Positions 40,496-50,022 of a stretch of DNA of 64,000 nucleotides are shown here, piece by piece. Below the pieces are notes generated by a model that worked only from the letters and a program-made list of their open reading frames with translations, did not search any database and was not told the DNA's origin. Within the stretch, counting starts at the first letter, position 1. Every line of letters begins with the position of its first letter. The translations under genes and the position numbers were made by a program. The stretch comes from Pichia kudriavzevii (Eukaryota > Ascomycota > Pichiomycetes > Pichiales > Pichiaceae): contig NC_042508.1 in assembly GCF_003054445.1 (NCBI RefSeq), forward strand, positions 930,001 to 994,000, written 5' to 3'.

Positions 40496-41326
40496 ATGAC
40501 ATTGCAAGGAAGTGGCAACGAATATTACAGTGGGGAGACGTCTAGAGGTCCATCTTCCAGGTGGAGCGGTGACCACAAAGGGGGGTTGCCGGGCACAGAC
40601 GCGGATACGGACATGGACACTGCGATGGATACCGGTCTGGGGGGTTTGGGCGACAGTCTGGGAAGCAGTAGATACGACGACTTAAATAGAAGTAGAGATA
40701 GAAGCAGAAGCAGAAGCAGAAGCAGAAGCGCCAGTGTTGATAGAATTTTCCATGAGGGAAGAAGTATGGGATACGGAGGCGAGCGGTCATACCGATCCAG
40801 AGACGAAACTCCGAGGGCTACATTGTACGTTAGAGGCTTCGTTACGGGGGTTAGGGCCAAGACGCTTGCCGATGTCTTTGAGAGGTACGGTCCAGTTGCA
40901 CAGGTGGATGTGTTACCGCCACGAAGGTCAGACGGTGAGCAGTATGCGTTTGTTGCCTTTAGAAGTATTTCTGCCATGAATGCAGTATTGGACGATATTG
41001 AGAGCGGGAGGCCGATCGATGGCGGGGTGGCCATTGACCCCAAAGTTGGTCTTTTATGCGAGAGGGCCAGGAGGTTGCCCGTGTCACGGAGAGTAACAAC
41101 GGCAGGATCTCAGAGAAGAGACGGTCGATACGGTGGACGGCATGGCGTAGGGTTGTCCAGAGAGAGTGATTACGATAGGGGTAGTAGACACGAGAGAAGA
41201 GAGAGAGACTGTGAGAGAAGTTACAGGGGAATGAGGTCAATACCAAGGTCAGGATCAATACCAAGGTCAAGATCGGGGCCAACATCAAGGTCAAGATCAC
41301 CTGATTGTGCTGTGGCGGAAAAATAA
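40496..41326 (+). CDS. SR-like RNA-binding protein, one RRM
   Basis: 276-aa protein with Arg/Ser dipeptides before (residues 66-82, RSRDRSRSRSRSRS) and after one RRM at about 104-180. RNP2 is ATLYVRGF and RNP1 is EQYAFVAF, so one RNP1 aromatic-rich core is kept. The C-terminal third has RRxR/RGSRHERR and SIPRSGSIPRSRSGP repeats. The architecture (RS, RRM, RS) is that of Tra2-type or other SR splicing and mRNA-export proteins. I cannot tell which. The nucleotide sequence is visibly purine-rich and G-richer than its neighbours. ATG at 40496. Confidence 0.72.
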   Translation: MTLQGSGNEYYSGETSRGPSSRWSGDHKGGLPGTDADTDMDTAMDTGLGGLGDSLGSSRYDDLNRSRDRSRSRSRSRSASVDRIFHEGRSMGYGGERSYRSRDETPRATLYVRGFVTGVRAKTLADVFERYGPVAQVDVLPPRRSDGEQYAFVAFRSISAMNAVLDDIESGRPIDGGVAIDPKVGLLCERARRLPVSRRVTTAGSQRRDGRYGGRHGVGLSRESDYDRGSRHERRERDCERSYRGMRSIPRSGSIPRSRSGPTSRSRSPDCAVAEK

Positions 41327-41706
41327 CACATGGGTTGTTGTTTGTTCCCTTTCATCCTATTGTTTAACCACGAGAAACATCTTTGTTTTGTACTGGACAC
41401 TCTCGCATCGAGGTCTTTCTATACCTTATTGCCATAATGCTACCTATTTCCCATGATGGAAAACGTACCATATGGAAACCGTTTAAAAGCTTATTCAAAG
41501 TGTCCTATTTTTCACATATTTTTTTTAGCTTCTCGCCATTTGAAATTTTTTTTTTTTTTTTTTTTATTTGTGCCCGCCCTGTTCGTTGTAGACTGAGTCA
41601 AATTTGGGTGAATGACTAGGCCATAACTGGTTGTAAAGCTAAGAGTACATTTAAGACACCATACTACCACCAAGAAATACAAGCCCATATCCCACTTTGA
41701 GCAAGT
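41327..41706. other. Intergenic, MGA2 promoter
   Basis: 380 bp with a T run at 41550-41566. No gene is seen. Confidence 0.5.
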
Positions 41707-44700
41707 ATGGATACCTTTATGACGTTTATCAATGGGTCCCACTCTTCAAAGAAGTTTGGAACGGCTACCGAAGACCCAATCATTGCCGGGATGGCCAAAT
41801 ACAACAACACCAATGATAAGACGCCTCTGAGTAGTACCAGTGTCTCCATCTGTGGGCAGCTTTTCGAGACAGAGGCAGACGAAGTACTCAGTGAGTTTTT
41901 AAACCCACAGTTCTTAAAGCAAGAAGACCAGGGCGACTATGAAACGCCCAGCGATCCCAAGCTAAGTACCAGCGGAACTAAGATGGAAACAAGTGGCACT
42001 CCCGACTCTGTTTGCACGCAGACTACTGAAACTATGAGGGTTTTGCCCAATACTCCCACACCTAGTGCACCGTCCCCAACCACTGTTGCCTTCAATGAGC
42101 AGCTCAAGATGTTTGAAGACTCAAAGGAGGAATTGATGAATATTAAGTTTGGGCTTAATAACGAGGCCAAATACATTCACCACTCCAATGTCGGGCTCCA
42201 ATACACAACCTTACCTGTAACAGAACACCCTGAAGACCCTGATGTAACTGCCACATATTTGCCCATGGAATATACGGAAGCGTTCCTAAGGGACTCTTCA
42301 GAGTTCCCATACAAAATGTCCATTGCTGACCTACCTGCACAATCCAGAGTTGAAACCCAGATAAAGCTCGAGCTTTCTGTCTCTCCTCCACCTAAACAGT
42401 TTTTGTTGCATCTGCCGAGGGACACCATCACAAAGCCAAAATTCACATTGGCGGAAAATACGCTTCCTGAATCTATCAAAAAACACCTCCTTTATTTGGA
42501 GATGTTTGTGATTGGATCCGAAAGTATATCTTCCAAGGATGGCAGACTGAAGAGTTGCAATGTTTGTAAACGGTGTATGAGAAGAGAATTGAAACGGGCA
42601 TCTAGGAGGAAAGCCGGTTTGGTTGATGATTCTTCAAACTGGGATCTTAACTTGCCTAAGAGAGCATTGATAATAAACAGTAAAGAAATTGTTTCTTTCC
42701 CCTCCCCCAGTGGTAATGAGGTTGCTCGAAAGTTGGAGCTGCTATCTAGAATTGTCTGTTATTGCAGGCACCATCAAGAGTTAGATGGCTTTAGGATTGC
42801 GATTTTTTTGAAAAATGAACAAGATGAAATCATAGGAAAATGTCATACAACACCTATTTTGATTATGGATAGGAAGAAATCTTCAAAATCTAGCAACTCA
42901 AACAATACCGGTGCTCTCGTCTCCAACAAAGAACATCTTTCAGCTTCAAAGAACTCAATCACCATTTCACAGGAGTCGTCAAGTGAATTTAGTATGGCAA
43001 CGTCCATATCTTCTACGAAATTGAATCCTAAACTAGTGACAAAACCTTTGGAAACTGATATAATGATGGCGCGTGATAGCAGCAACAGCTCAATGGGTGT
43101 CCCTAAAACCAACATTATGAGTATTTTGTCTTTAAAGGATGGGAAGAATAACACCCATGGAAATAAGCCTCCAAAAACTGGAAGGGGAATGTTTTCTTCC
43201 ATCTTCTCCTTTGACCCTTCCAACTTATTGGGCGATGAATCTTCAAGGCAAACTAAAAGACAAAAGAGATTGTGGTCACAGTCCGATTCTGGAAGCTATC
43301 ACGATTCTATTAACCAACAAAGGTATCACTCGCAATCTGAAGCAAACAAAGGCAATGTACAAGATACCCCGGCTATGAATAGCGGGCATATCATGCAAAT
43401 CAAAAAAGAGGCCATTTCGCCTCTTAGCTCAGATGCTGTATCACCGCATAACCACATGCTGTCATCGGCAACTAGCATATTTTCAGCTACGCCTGAAAGG
43501 AGGATATATGAGGGGCAGAAGATGAACCTAACATCGTCTTTCAACGATGAGTTAGCAATGAATGTTGAAAATATTGATAATATTGGTTCCAATAGTGGTG
43601 TTTTAGACTTGAATGGTTTGGATCTTGACGTTGACATGGAAATGAATGTGAATCTTAATCTTGGTGAACCAGTTCCAACAATTCGAAAAATTATACCTGC
43701 ACAGGGTTCCATCAGAGGTGGTATTGAAGTCACGCTTTTGGGTTCCAACTTTAAGCCGGGATTAGAAGTGAAATTTGGTAGTAACATTTCTCTAGCTACG
43801 CAATGTTGGTCTGATTCCACTATTGTTACGTATTTACCTCCTGCACCACAAGCAGGGCCAGTACTAGTGACTTTTGATTCTTCTGACATTGCTGCCAATA
43901 ATTCAGTTCCGCATCAAATATTTACCTACACCGATGATACTGATAAGCAACTAATCGAGTTGGCACTCCAGATCGTCGGTCTTAAGATGAATGGAAAATT
44001 AGAGGATGCCAAGAATATTGCTAAAAGAATTGTTGGCAATAATCAGATGGACGATCCATCATCAACCTCATTTGGTCAAGGTGACCAATCCAATTCTTCA
44101 TCTACGTCCAACCAATTGAACCAACAACTACAGTTGAATTGGATGGTGGTTGCTTCGAACAAAATTAAAGAATTATCAACGTCTACGTTAAACCATGAGG
44201 ACATTCTAATCAAATTCTTGAATATCCTTCAGATCCCAAATTACATTATAACGAGTCCTAACTGGGGAGTCTGCAATTCTGAGGGGCAAACTATGCTCCA
44301 TTTGGCATGTTTGAAAAATTATTCCAAGCTAACTAATTTTCTTTTGAAAAGTGGCTCTAGAGTTGATTATAGGGACAAGAATGGGTTTACGCCTGTGCAC
44401 TTTGCCTTTATTCCAGGAAACAGAAAGATCATCACGATGCTGATGAAATACAACGCCAATGTCTCCAATAAACTTGATAATGGTATTTTGTTGAGTAGCA
44501 TTGCCGACTCTAATGTTCTTGATTTGATTGACGGACACGTTGACGTGAGTAGGAGGTCGTCAGACTCGACCTCTTACGAAGACCTTGAAATCGATGATAC
44601 GTTTGATGACGAAATGGAGGCTTGTGGTATGGATGAAATTGGGTTCAATAGTGCATACAAATCGAGCTCTAAAACGCATTATACATCTTCGTATCGTAAC

Positions 44701-45510
44701 AGGAAATCACAGTATGCAAGAAAGAAACGTGTGGATGATTCTGAAGCAGATGATGAGGAAGAAGATGTTGATCTGGACATGGATTTGGACGGTTCCGACG
44801 CTAGTACCGACAAATCATCGTCAGGCACTAGCTCTATTAAATCATTGGATCGAAAGAAAAACACCAACTCTTTTGGTTTAAACTTATGGATTGCAATGAG
44901 GGAAGCAATAACTAGTAAGGTCATTGAGTTGAGTGATGGTCAACATAAACATGGTGGCAGGAAACATTCACGTCCAATTCATGGTACAAATGTTGAAACG
45001 AGCCAACATCTCGACAAAACTAATGAAGCAAATGATAATGATGGTGAGGAGGGAGATGCATTACCGACGTACGACGATTTGTTTCCTAACGGTGCTTCTC
45101 TAAGAGCATTTATCAATTTCCGGGGACACACTGATGGTGAAGATGATGAAAAGCTATCCAAAACCAACAGAAGTGCAGAACTAGAGGAAGATGTTGGAGA
45201 TAGTGATGTGGATATAATCGCAAAAAAGATGCACACATCCATCACCTCAGACACCAAGCTTATGTTCTTTTGGTTGCCATTTATGCTTTTACTATTATTG
45301 GTTGTTATTGGTGTGAAGATGAATATGATTTCTTTGAACAGTTTACAGTTGATAAAGATTAGAGAAAGTGTCGGATCCTTTATGCTTGGTAAGGATCGGT
45401 TCACCAACTTACTAAACGAAAACATCAACTACGGACGTGAACGGATGGAGAATTTACTGCACGATGTCAATGGTGTAGTAAAAACAGCAGTTTCTGGTGT
45501 GGGGAGATAA
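41707..45510 (+). CDS. MGA2: Mga2/Spt23 membrane-tethered transcription factor
   Basis: 1267-aa ER-anchored regulator that senses lipid saturation and drives OLE1 after proteasomal release. Domains in order: a disordered acidic N-terminus, a conserved region near 205-390 (QIKLELSVSPPPKQFLLHLP, CNVCKRCMRRELKRASRRK), an IPT/TIG domain at about 655-740 (IRKIIPAQGSIRGGIEVTLLG, VLVTFDSSD), two ankyrin repeats at about 858-925 (GQTMLHLACLKNYSKLTNFL, NGFTPVHFAFI) and one hydrophobic helix at about 1183-1205 (FFWLPFMLLLLLVVIGV) near the C-terminus. This order is diagnostic of Mga2/Spt23. Only one copy is seen, as expected of a yeast outside the whole-genome-duplication clade. Confidence 0.95.
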   Translation: MDTFMTFINGSHSSKKFGTATEDPIIAGMAKYNNTNDKTPLSSTSVSICGQLFETEADEVLSEFLNPQFLKQEDQGDYETPSDPKLSTSGTKMETSGTPDSVCTQTTETMRVLPNTPTPSAPSPTTVAFNEQLKMFEDSKEELMNIKFGLNNEAKYIHHSNVGLQYTTLPVTEHPEDPDVTATYLPMEYTEAFLRDSSEFPYKMSIADLPAQSRVETQIKLELSVSPPPKQFLLHLPRDTITKPKFTLAENTLPESIKKHLLYLEMFVIGSESISSKDGRLKSCNVCKRCMRRELKRASRRKAGLVDDSSNWDLNLPKRALIINSKEIVSFPSPSGNEVARKLELLSRIVCYCRHHQELDGFRIAIFLKNEQDEIIGKCHTTPILIMDRKKSSKSSNSNNTGALVSNKEHLSASKNSITISQESSSEFSMATSISSTKLNPKLVTKPLETDIMMARDSSNSSMGVPKTNIMSILSLKDGKNNTHGNKPPKTGRGMFSSIFSFDPSNLLGDESSRQTKRQKRLWSQSDSGSYHDSINQQRYHSQSEANKGNVQDTPAMNSGHIMQIKKEAISPLSSDAVSPHNHMLSSATSIFSATPERRIYEGQKMNLTSSFNDELAMNVENIDNIGSNSGVLDLNGLDLDVDMEMNVNLNLGEPVPTIRKIIPAQGSIRGGIEVTLLGSNFKPGLEVKFGSNISLATQCWSDSTIVTYLPPAPQAGPVLVTFDSSDIAANNSVPHQIFTYTDDTDKQLIELALQIVGLKMNGKLEDAKNIAKRIVGNNQMDDPSSTSFGQGDQSNSSSTSNQLNQQLQLNWMVVASNKIKELSTSTLNHEDILIKFLNILQIPNYIITSPNWGVCNSEGQTMLHLACLKNYSKLTNFLLKSGSRVDYRDKNGFTPVHFAFIPGNRKIITMLMKYNANVSNKLDNGILLSSIADSNVLDLIDGHVDVSRRSSDSTSYEDLEIDDTFDDEMEACGMDEIGFNSAYKSSSKTHYTSSYRNRKSQYARKKRVDDSEADDEEEDVDLDMDLDGSDASTDKSSSGTSSIKSLDRKKNTNSFGLNLWIAMREAITSKVIELSDGQHKHGGRKHSRPIHGTNVETSQHLDKTNEANDNDGEEGDALPTYDDLFPNGASLRAFINFRGHTDGEDDEKLSKTNRSAELEEDVGDSDVDIIAKKMHTSITSDTKLMFFWLPFMLLLLLVVIGVKMNMISLNSLQLIKIRESVGSFMLGKDRFTNLLNENINYGRERMENLLHDVNGVVKTAVSGVGR

Positions 45511-45819
45511 AAGGTGACTGTTTTTTTTTGACACTTTTTAAAGTTTATTTCAATATACATATACCTATATATATTTACATTACCGTCTCGTGATAATACT
45601 AAATAATGTATAAATCGAAAAGAGAAGAATACCCGTTTCCCCGGAATCTGCTCGAGGTGAAAAAAAAAAGGGACAAGCCGCATTAAATTTCGACACATTT
45701 GTGGGGTGTGAGATGCATATGAGTCAATTTGGTATTAAGCATTCTCTTCTCTTCCCGGTTTTCTTTTCTTTTCTTTTCTGCCTTGATGACTTTGATACAC
45801 AAAGTCAACTCAATTGGCA
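45511..45819. other. Intergenic
   Basis: 309 bp. A TTTTC repeat (45768-45778) precedes the kinase start; A and T runs lie at 45660-45669 and 45520-45530. No gene is seen. Confidence 0.5.
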
Positions 45820-47253
45820 ATGTCTCAGTGGAAGATAAGCGAGGCACTTAGACAACAGATATACAAATATGCAAAGCTGCCGCAGACAGGAGTCTCACTT
45901 CGACAAATGGTCCAATTTGGACCAAGACCCAATCAAGGAACACTCTTTCACGCTTCATATTTTGCAGTACATGAACTCCCCATTAGACTAAGTCATCGTG
46001 TTCGGGAATTGGAGAATTTACCGCATGGGTTGAGTGAAGAACCTTCGATTAAATTAGTCAGAGACTGGTATGCAATCAGTTTTGAAGAATTGATGGCTGT
46101 TAAGGAACCCAATTTAACTGAGGAAATGAAGGAGATTTTGTTGAAAGACAGGAAAGATGAATTTGGCTGGGAGAAATCACCTGCTGACCATGAGAGGCGA
46201 CGCGCAGCGAAAAGGCGCAAAGAGTTCATATTTGAAGATGACGGTATTGTCATTGATAGAAGAAATAAGGATTCAGCGCTTGAAAAGGACGATAGTGCAT
46301 CCATTATTGAAGTAGAAGATACGAAAAGCCATGAAGAATCCGAATTCGAGAAGCCTATTGGACTAAAAACATATTTCCAAAGGTGTCCTAATGACATTGT
46401 TTATCCAAAAGAAGTTATAGATTACAATATCAACGTCACAAAGGTATTAACGAAAATCAAGAGAAGACATGACGCCACTGTTTCTACATTGGCTACCGGT
46501 GTCCAAAATTGGAAACAAAAGCAAAATCATAAATACTTGAACAGTCCGATAAATCAGTTTTTAGATAGATTTTATATGAGCAGAATCGGTATTAGAATGT
46601 TAATTGGCCAAACGATAGCACTTAATCAACAAGCACAAAGAAACATGCAAAATGACGACTATGTCGGTATAATTTGTCTGCACTGTAACATTAAAGAAAT
46701 TATTGAAGATGCTGTTGACGCAGCACGCTTTGCATGCGAAGAACATTTTAATACAATGGAAGTTCCCAAAGTCCAACTATATTGTCCTTCAGATTTGACC
46801 TTCAGATATGTTCCTGGACATTTGGTTCACATGCTATTCGAGACTCTCAAGAATAGTCTAAGAGCAACAATTGAACATCATTCCAAATTGAATCCAGGCG
46901 TACCTCTTGATGATATCGAGTATCCACCAATCAAAATCATTGTTGCCAAGGGGGATGAAGATATAACCATCAAGATTTCCGATGAAGGTGGAGGAATTCC
47001 AAGATCTGCAATCCCACTAGTTTGGACTTATTTCTATACCTCGGCAGAGAAACAAATAAAAGAAGACGATATGCTCGACGTCACCAATAACTATAGAGCT
47101 CCATTTATGGGGCTAGGCGTTGGGTTACCACATTCTCGTTTGTATGCTAGATACTTCTCTGGTGACTTAAAATTGATTAGTATGGAGGGTTACGGAACAG
47201 ACGTTTACCTTCACCTTAACCGTCTCAGTAGCTCGTCCGAACCACTACAATGA
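45820..47253 (+). CDS. PKP2: Mitochondrial pyruvate dehydrogenase kinase, Pkp2-like
   Basis: 477-aa protein of the mitochondrial protein kinase (PDK/BCKDK) family, which phosphorylates and inactivates the E1-alpha subunit of pyruvate dehydrogenase. The helical N-terminal domain includes ELPIRLSHRVRELENLPHGL. The GHKL ATP-binding domain shows the N box (HMLFETLKNSLRATIEHH), the G1 box (ISDEGGGIPRSAI) and the G2 box (MGLGVGLPHSRLYARYFSGDL). An acidic, poorly conserved insert of about 70 residues (about 115-185) makes it longer than human PDKs and close to S. cerevisiae Pkp2 (491 aa) rather than Pkp1 (394 aa). The ATG at 45820 is used; an upstream TTG is ignored. Confidence 0.88.
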   Translation: MSQWKISEALRQQIYKYAKLPQTGVSLRQMVQFGPRPNQGTLFHASYFAVHELPIRLSHRVRELENLPHGLSEEPSIKLVRDWYAISFEELMAVKEPNLTEEMKEILLKDRKDEFGWEKSPADHERRRAAKRRKEFIFEDDGIVIDRRNKDSALEKDDSASIIEVEDTKSHEESEFEKPIGLKTYFQRCPNDIVYPKEVIDYNINVTKVLTKIKRRHDATVSTLATGVQNWKQKQNHKYLNSPINQFLDRFYMSRIGIRMLIGQTIALNQQAQRNMQNDDYVGIICLHCNIKEIIEDAVDAARFACEEHFNTMEVPKVQLYCPSDLTFRYVPGHLVHMLFETLKNSLRATIEHHSKLNPGVPLDDIEYPPIKIIVAKGDEDITIKISDEGGGIPRSAIPLVWTYFYTSAEKQIKEDDMLDVTNNYRAPFMGLGVGLPHSRLYARYFSGDLKLISMEGYGTDVYLHLNRLSSSSEPLQ

Positions 47254-47489
47254 TTCTTTCCACAATTATTATTATACTTACTTTATATACCTTTATACGT
47301 ATTTGGGATTCAACAAAAACTGCACATGTATGGTTGTACTGCGTTAAACACGGAGTCGAGGAGGTTTTTATTTTTTTTTTTTTTCAAACCTCAGCTATAA
47401 TAAAGAGCCATCTGTATAGAGTATTTCTCAGTGAATAATTCGAATTATTCAAACAAAATAAGTAGCAGTCAGAGAAGTATTTTGGTAAA

Positions 47490-49214
47490 ATGATACTCTG
47501 TGCAAGGGAGCTATCCTCCAGACGACTTCCATTGCGGTTTGGGCTATGTTATTTGCAGAAGAGAGAACAGTCGAGACTTCCTGCCATATCGAAATTCGAA
47601 AATGATTTGTTCAATACATTCACAAAAGAACATCACCATGGAATGGCGCAGTCTTGTGACGACCAGCAATTATTTGCAGATTCACAATTTCAGATGTTGA
47701 AAATATCCGAACATGGATCATTAATTCAGCATGAAGAAAATACACATGATTATCTGTTCAATGATCAATGTATGTTTGACGAGGAGGAATTAAATTTACG
47801 AAATACGTTTCAAGAAAAGGATACAGAGATAAATTTCATTAGAAATATGCCAAAATATTCACGGTCGAAAAACCCAAACGAAACCAAACCCTTTAGGTTA
47901 ATTAAACTGTCGAATGATGCTAAAATAGAAAGCAGTTCAATTGACGATTTTTTTTGTCGAGTTATAGGAAATGAAGCCGCTGTAAAGGATTACCATTACC
48001 AGATGCCTGTTTTCCCCACTGAATTGACCAACTATTCTTTAAAACATTACTTGCGACAGGTTAATGTCATCGATTTAAATTATGATATACATGGGTTTGA
48101 GAAACTGATCTTTTTTCAGATACTGAAAATCTGTCGAAATATCAGCCGGTTTGATGGAATACTAGATATTGTGGTACTTCATGAACTAATTAAATTTCTA
48201 GGTAAATATGGCATGATACGATCTATATTCAAAGTCATTGATGCTTTTGAACATTTGGGGATTCATCCAAATAAAGACACTCTTCATTTGCTGATATACA
48301 AACTAAATGACATTAAAGGTCTACGATGGAGAAAGGATCTTCTCAATTTCTATGTTCTTCTTGGTACCCGAAAATGGGGGGTATCGCCGGACAAAACGAC
48401 AGAGGTACTTTCGGCAATACAAAGCCCTCCTGGAAGACCCCGGCTGGCTATTACCAAACGACTAATCAATGAAGGAATTGATGACTCGTATTTCCAAAAC
48501 ACTATGTTTCACGATTATGTCACTATAGAAATTGAAAGCCGTGAACACCCGTATTTCGAGAGATTCTACCATTTTTTACTTAAAAGAAAAGCAATCACAG
48601 ATACCCATGAAAACAAAAGAATATTATTCAACATGTACATAGAAAAACTAGCATCTTGCTGCAAATTGAGGCATGCAATTGAGGAAATGAAGACGCATGA
48701 AGAGCTAACCACGCCGGATACATACACTGCATTGATTGACCAAACAATCAAGAATAATGTTTGGACAGGGTTTGCCCTTCTCAATCATTTAATGAGCCAA
48801 GGAAACGTCCGTGTTTCCGATATAGGCATGGCGATAATCGGCAACTACCGTACTATTCAGGAAAACTTTACTAAGCAAGCGCAAAATGTTAATAGACTAC
48901 ACCAGCACAACATGCCACAAATATACAACATTGTCATTAAGATGTTACTGGCTAAATGTGGATATCAAATAAGCGGCAACAACAAGTTCCTTCTACCGGT
49001 GGAGAGAGACCTACCACTAGATGAGGAGACGGTTATATCTGACTTCCAAAAGATTCAGTTTTGGAACTTAGATACGGAATACTCACACTACAATGGCCTC
49101 TTGACGTCTCGCTGTGGTGGATCATGGATATTCAAACTCTGGGATGTTATGGATATCGAGTCTTCTCCGCAAGACAATTTGTACATAAACCCCATCACTT
49201 TTCCCTGGAGATAG
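47490..49214 (+). CDS. Probable mitochondrial RNA/translation factor, PPR-like helices
   Basis: 574-aa protein. Residues 1-35 (MILCARELSSRRLPLRFGL..) are Arg-rich without acids, a good mitochondrial presequence. The body reads as paired helices, e.g. LHELIKFLGKYGMIRSIFKV, AFEHLGIHPNKDTLHLLIYK and TPDTYTALIDQTIKNNVWTG, the last resembling pentatricopeptide repeats. The length is near that of ATP9 translational activator Aep2 (580 aa), but I recognise no specific motif, so no symbol is given. An MTS-bearing, fast-evolving PPR-like protein is the supported description. Confidence 0.6.
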   Translation: MILCARELSSRRLPLRFGLCYLQKREQSRLPAISKFENDLFNTFTKEHHHGMAQSCDDQQLFADSQFQMLKISEHGSLIQHEENTHDYLFNDQCMFDEEELNLRNTFQEKDTEINFIRNMPKYSRSKNPNETKPFRLIKLSNDAKIESSSIDDFFCRVIGNEAAVKDYHYQMPVFPTELTNYSLKHYLRQVNVIDLNYDIHGFEKLIFFQILKICRNISRFDGILDIVVLHELIKFLGKYGMIRSIFKVIDAFEHLGIHPNKDTLHLLIYKLNDIKGLRWRKDLLNFYVLLGTRKWGVSPDKTTEVLSAIQSPPGRPRLAITKRLINEGIDDSYFQNTMFHDYVTIEIESREHPYFERFYHFLLKRKAITDTHENKRILFNMYIEKLASCCKLRHAIEEMKTHEELTTPDTYTALIDQTIKNNVWTGFALLNHLMSQGNVRVSDIGMAIIGNYRTIQENFTKQAQNVNRLHQHNMPQIYNIVIKMLLAKCGYQISGNNKFLLPVERDLPLDEETVISDFQKIQFWNLDTEYSHYNGLLTSRCGGSWIFKLWDVMDIESSPQDNLYINPITFPWR

Positions 49215-49494
49215 GTCTCCCTTTGTGTAGCATGTCTATGTAACCATACAGACTACGTATTCACCTTTACTGCATGTGTGACTAAGTTGCAAACAGACAT
49301 TAAAGTCTTGTCTGTGGAGGAGGTGTTCTAAAATGGTCCGAAAAGCGAAAATGCATTTCACTGGGCAAAACTAGAGGGGAAAAAAAAAATATGGACGACA
49401 CAGCGTTTCAGAGCCTTACTACAACACACATTGGACACCAAACAGGTGTGCACTTAGAGCCTACAGGTTGCGTTTATTGTTCCATCGAGTAGAG

Positions 49495-49776
49495 ATGTTG
49501 AGACAAAGTGTGAGATTCTTTGGTAGCACCCGTGCAGTACTTCAGTCTTCCTGTAAAGAAGGCACCCCAATCAACTTGAATATCTACAAGGCGGGCAAGC
49601 CAATTGTTGCAAAGAAGGACGAGGAATACCCCGACTGGCTGTGGGGTTTACTGGACAATGACCTGCAAATGGAAAACTTGAAGAAGGAAGACTGGTTCAG
49701 ATATAATAGGAAACTCATCAAGAAACAAAATGTCCAACGTATAAAGATGAACAACTTCATGAACAACATGAAATAA
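49495..49776 (+). CDS. MRPL37: Mitochondrial large-subunit ribosomal protein mL54
   Basis: 93-aa protein with an Arg-bearing presequence (MLRQSVRFFGSTRAVLQ) and the mL54 core: GTPINLNIYKAGKPIVAKKD, EYPDWLWGLLDND and RYNRKLIKKQNVQRIKMNNF. S. cerevisiae Mrpl37 (YBR268W) is 105 aa and shares the EYPxWLW segment. The ATG at 49495 is chosen; a TTG nine codons earlier is the only upstream extension. Confidence 0.9.
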   Translation: MLRQSVRFFGSTRAVLQSSCKEGTPINLNIYKAGKPIVAKKDEEYPDWLWGLLDNDLQMENLKKEDWFRYNRKLIKKQNVQRIKMNNFMNNMK

Positions 49777-50022
49777 TGCCTTTATTTTACATTGGTGTTT
49801 CCAAAGTTACACGAGAATGCGGTTTGCATATAAGAGAAAGCCTCCCCATATTCCCGTTCTGTACATATCTATATATTACTGTTTACATCGGTGTAAGAGT
49901 ACCTGTATATCAAGATAAGCCACTTTAGTGAAACCAACGATGTTTGTTTGCGACGCAATTTTGGAAATATACACACAAAATAGCAAATGAAAAAACCCTG
50001 TTGAAATAATATCCAATCATCG

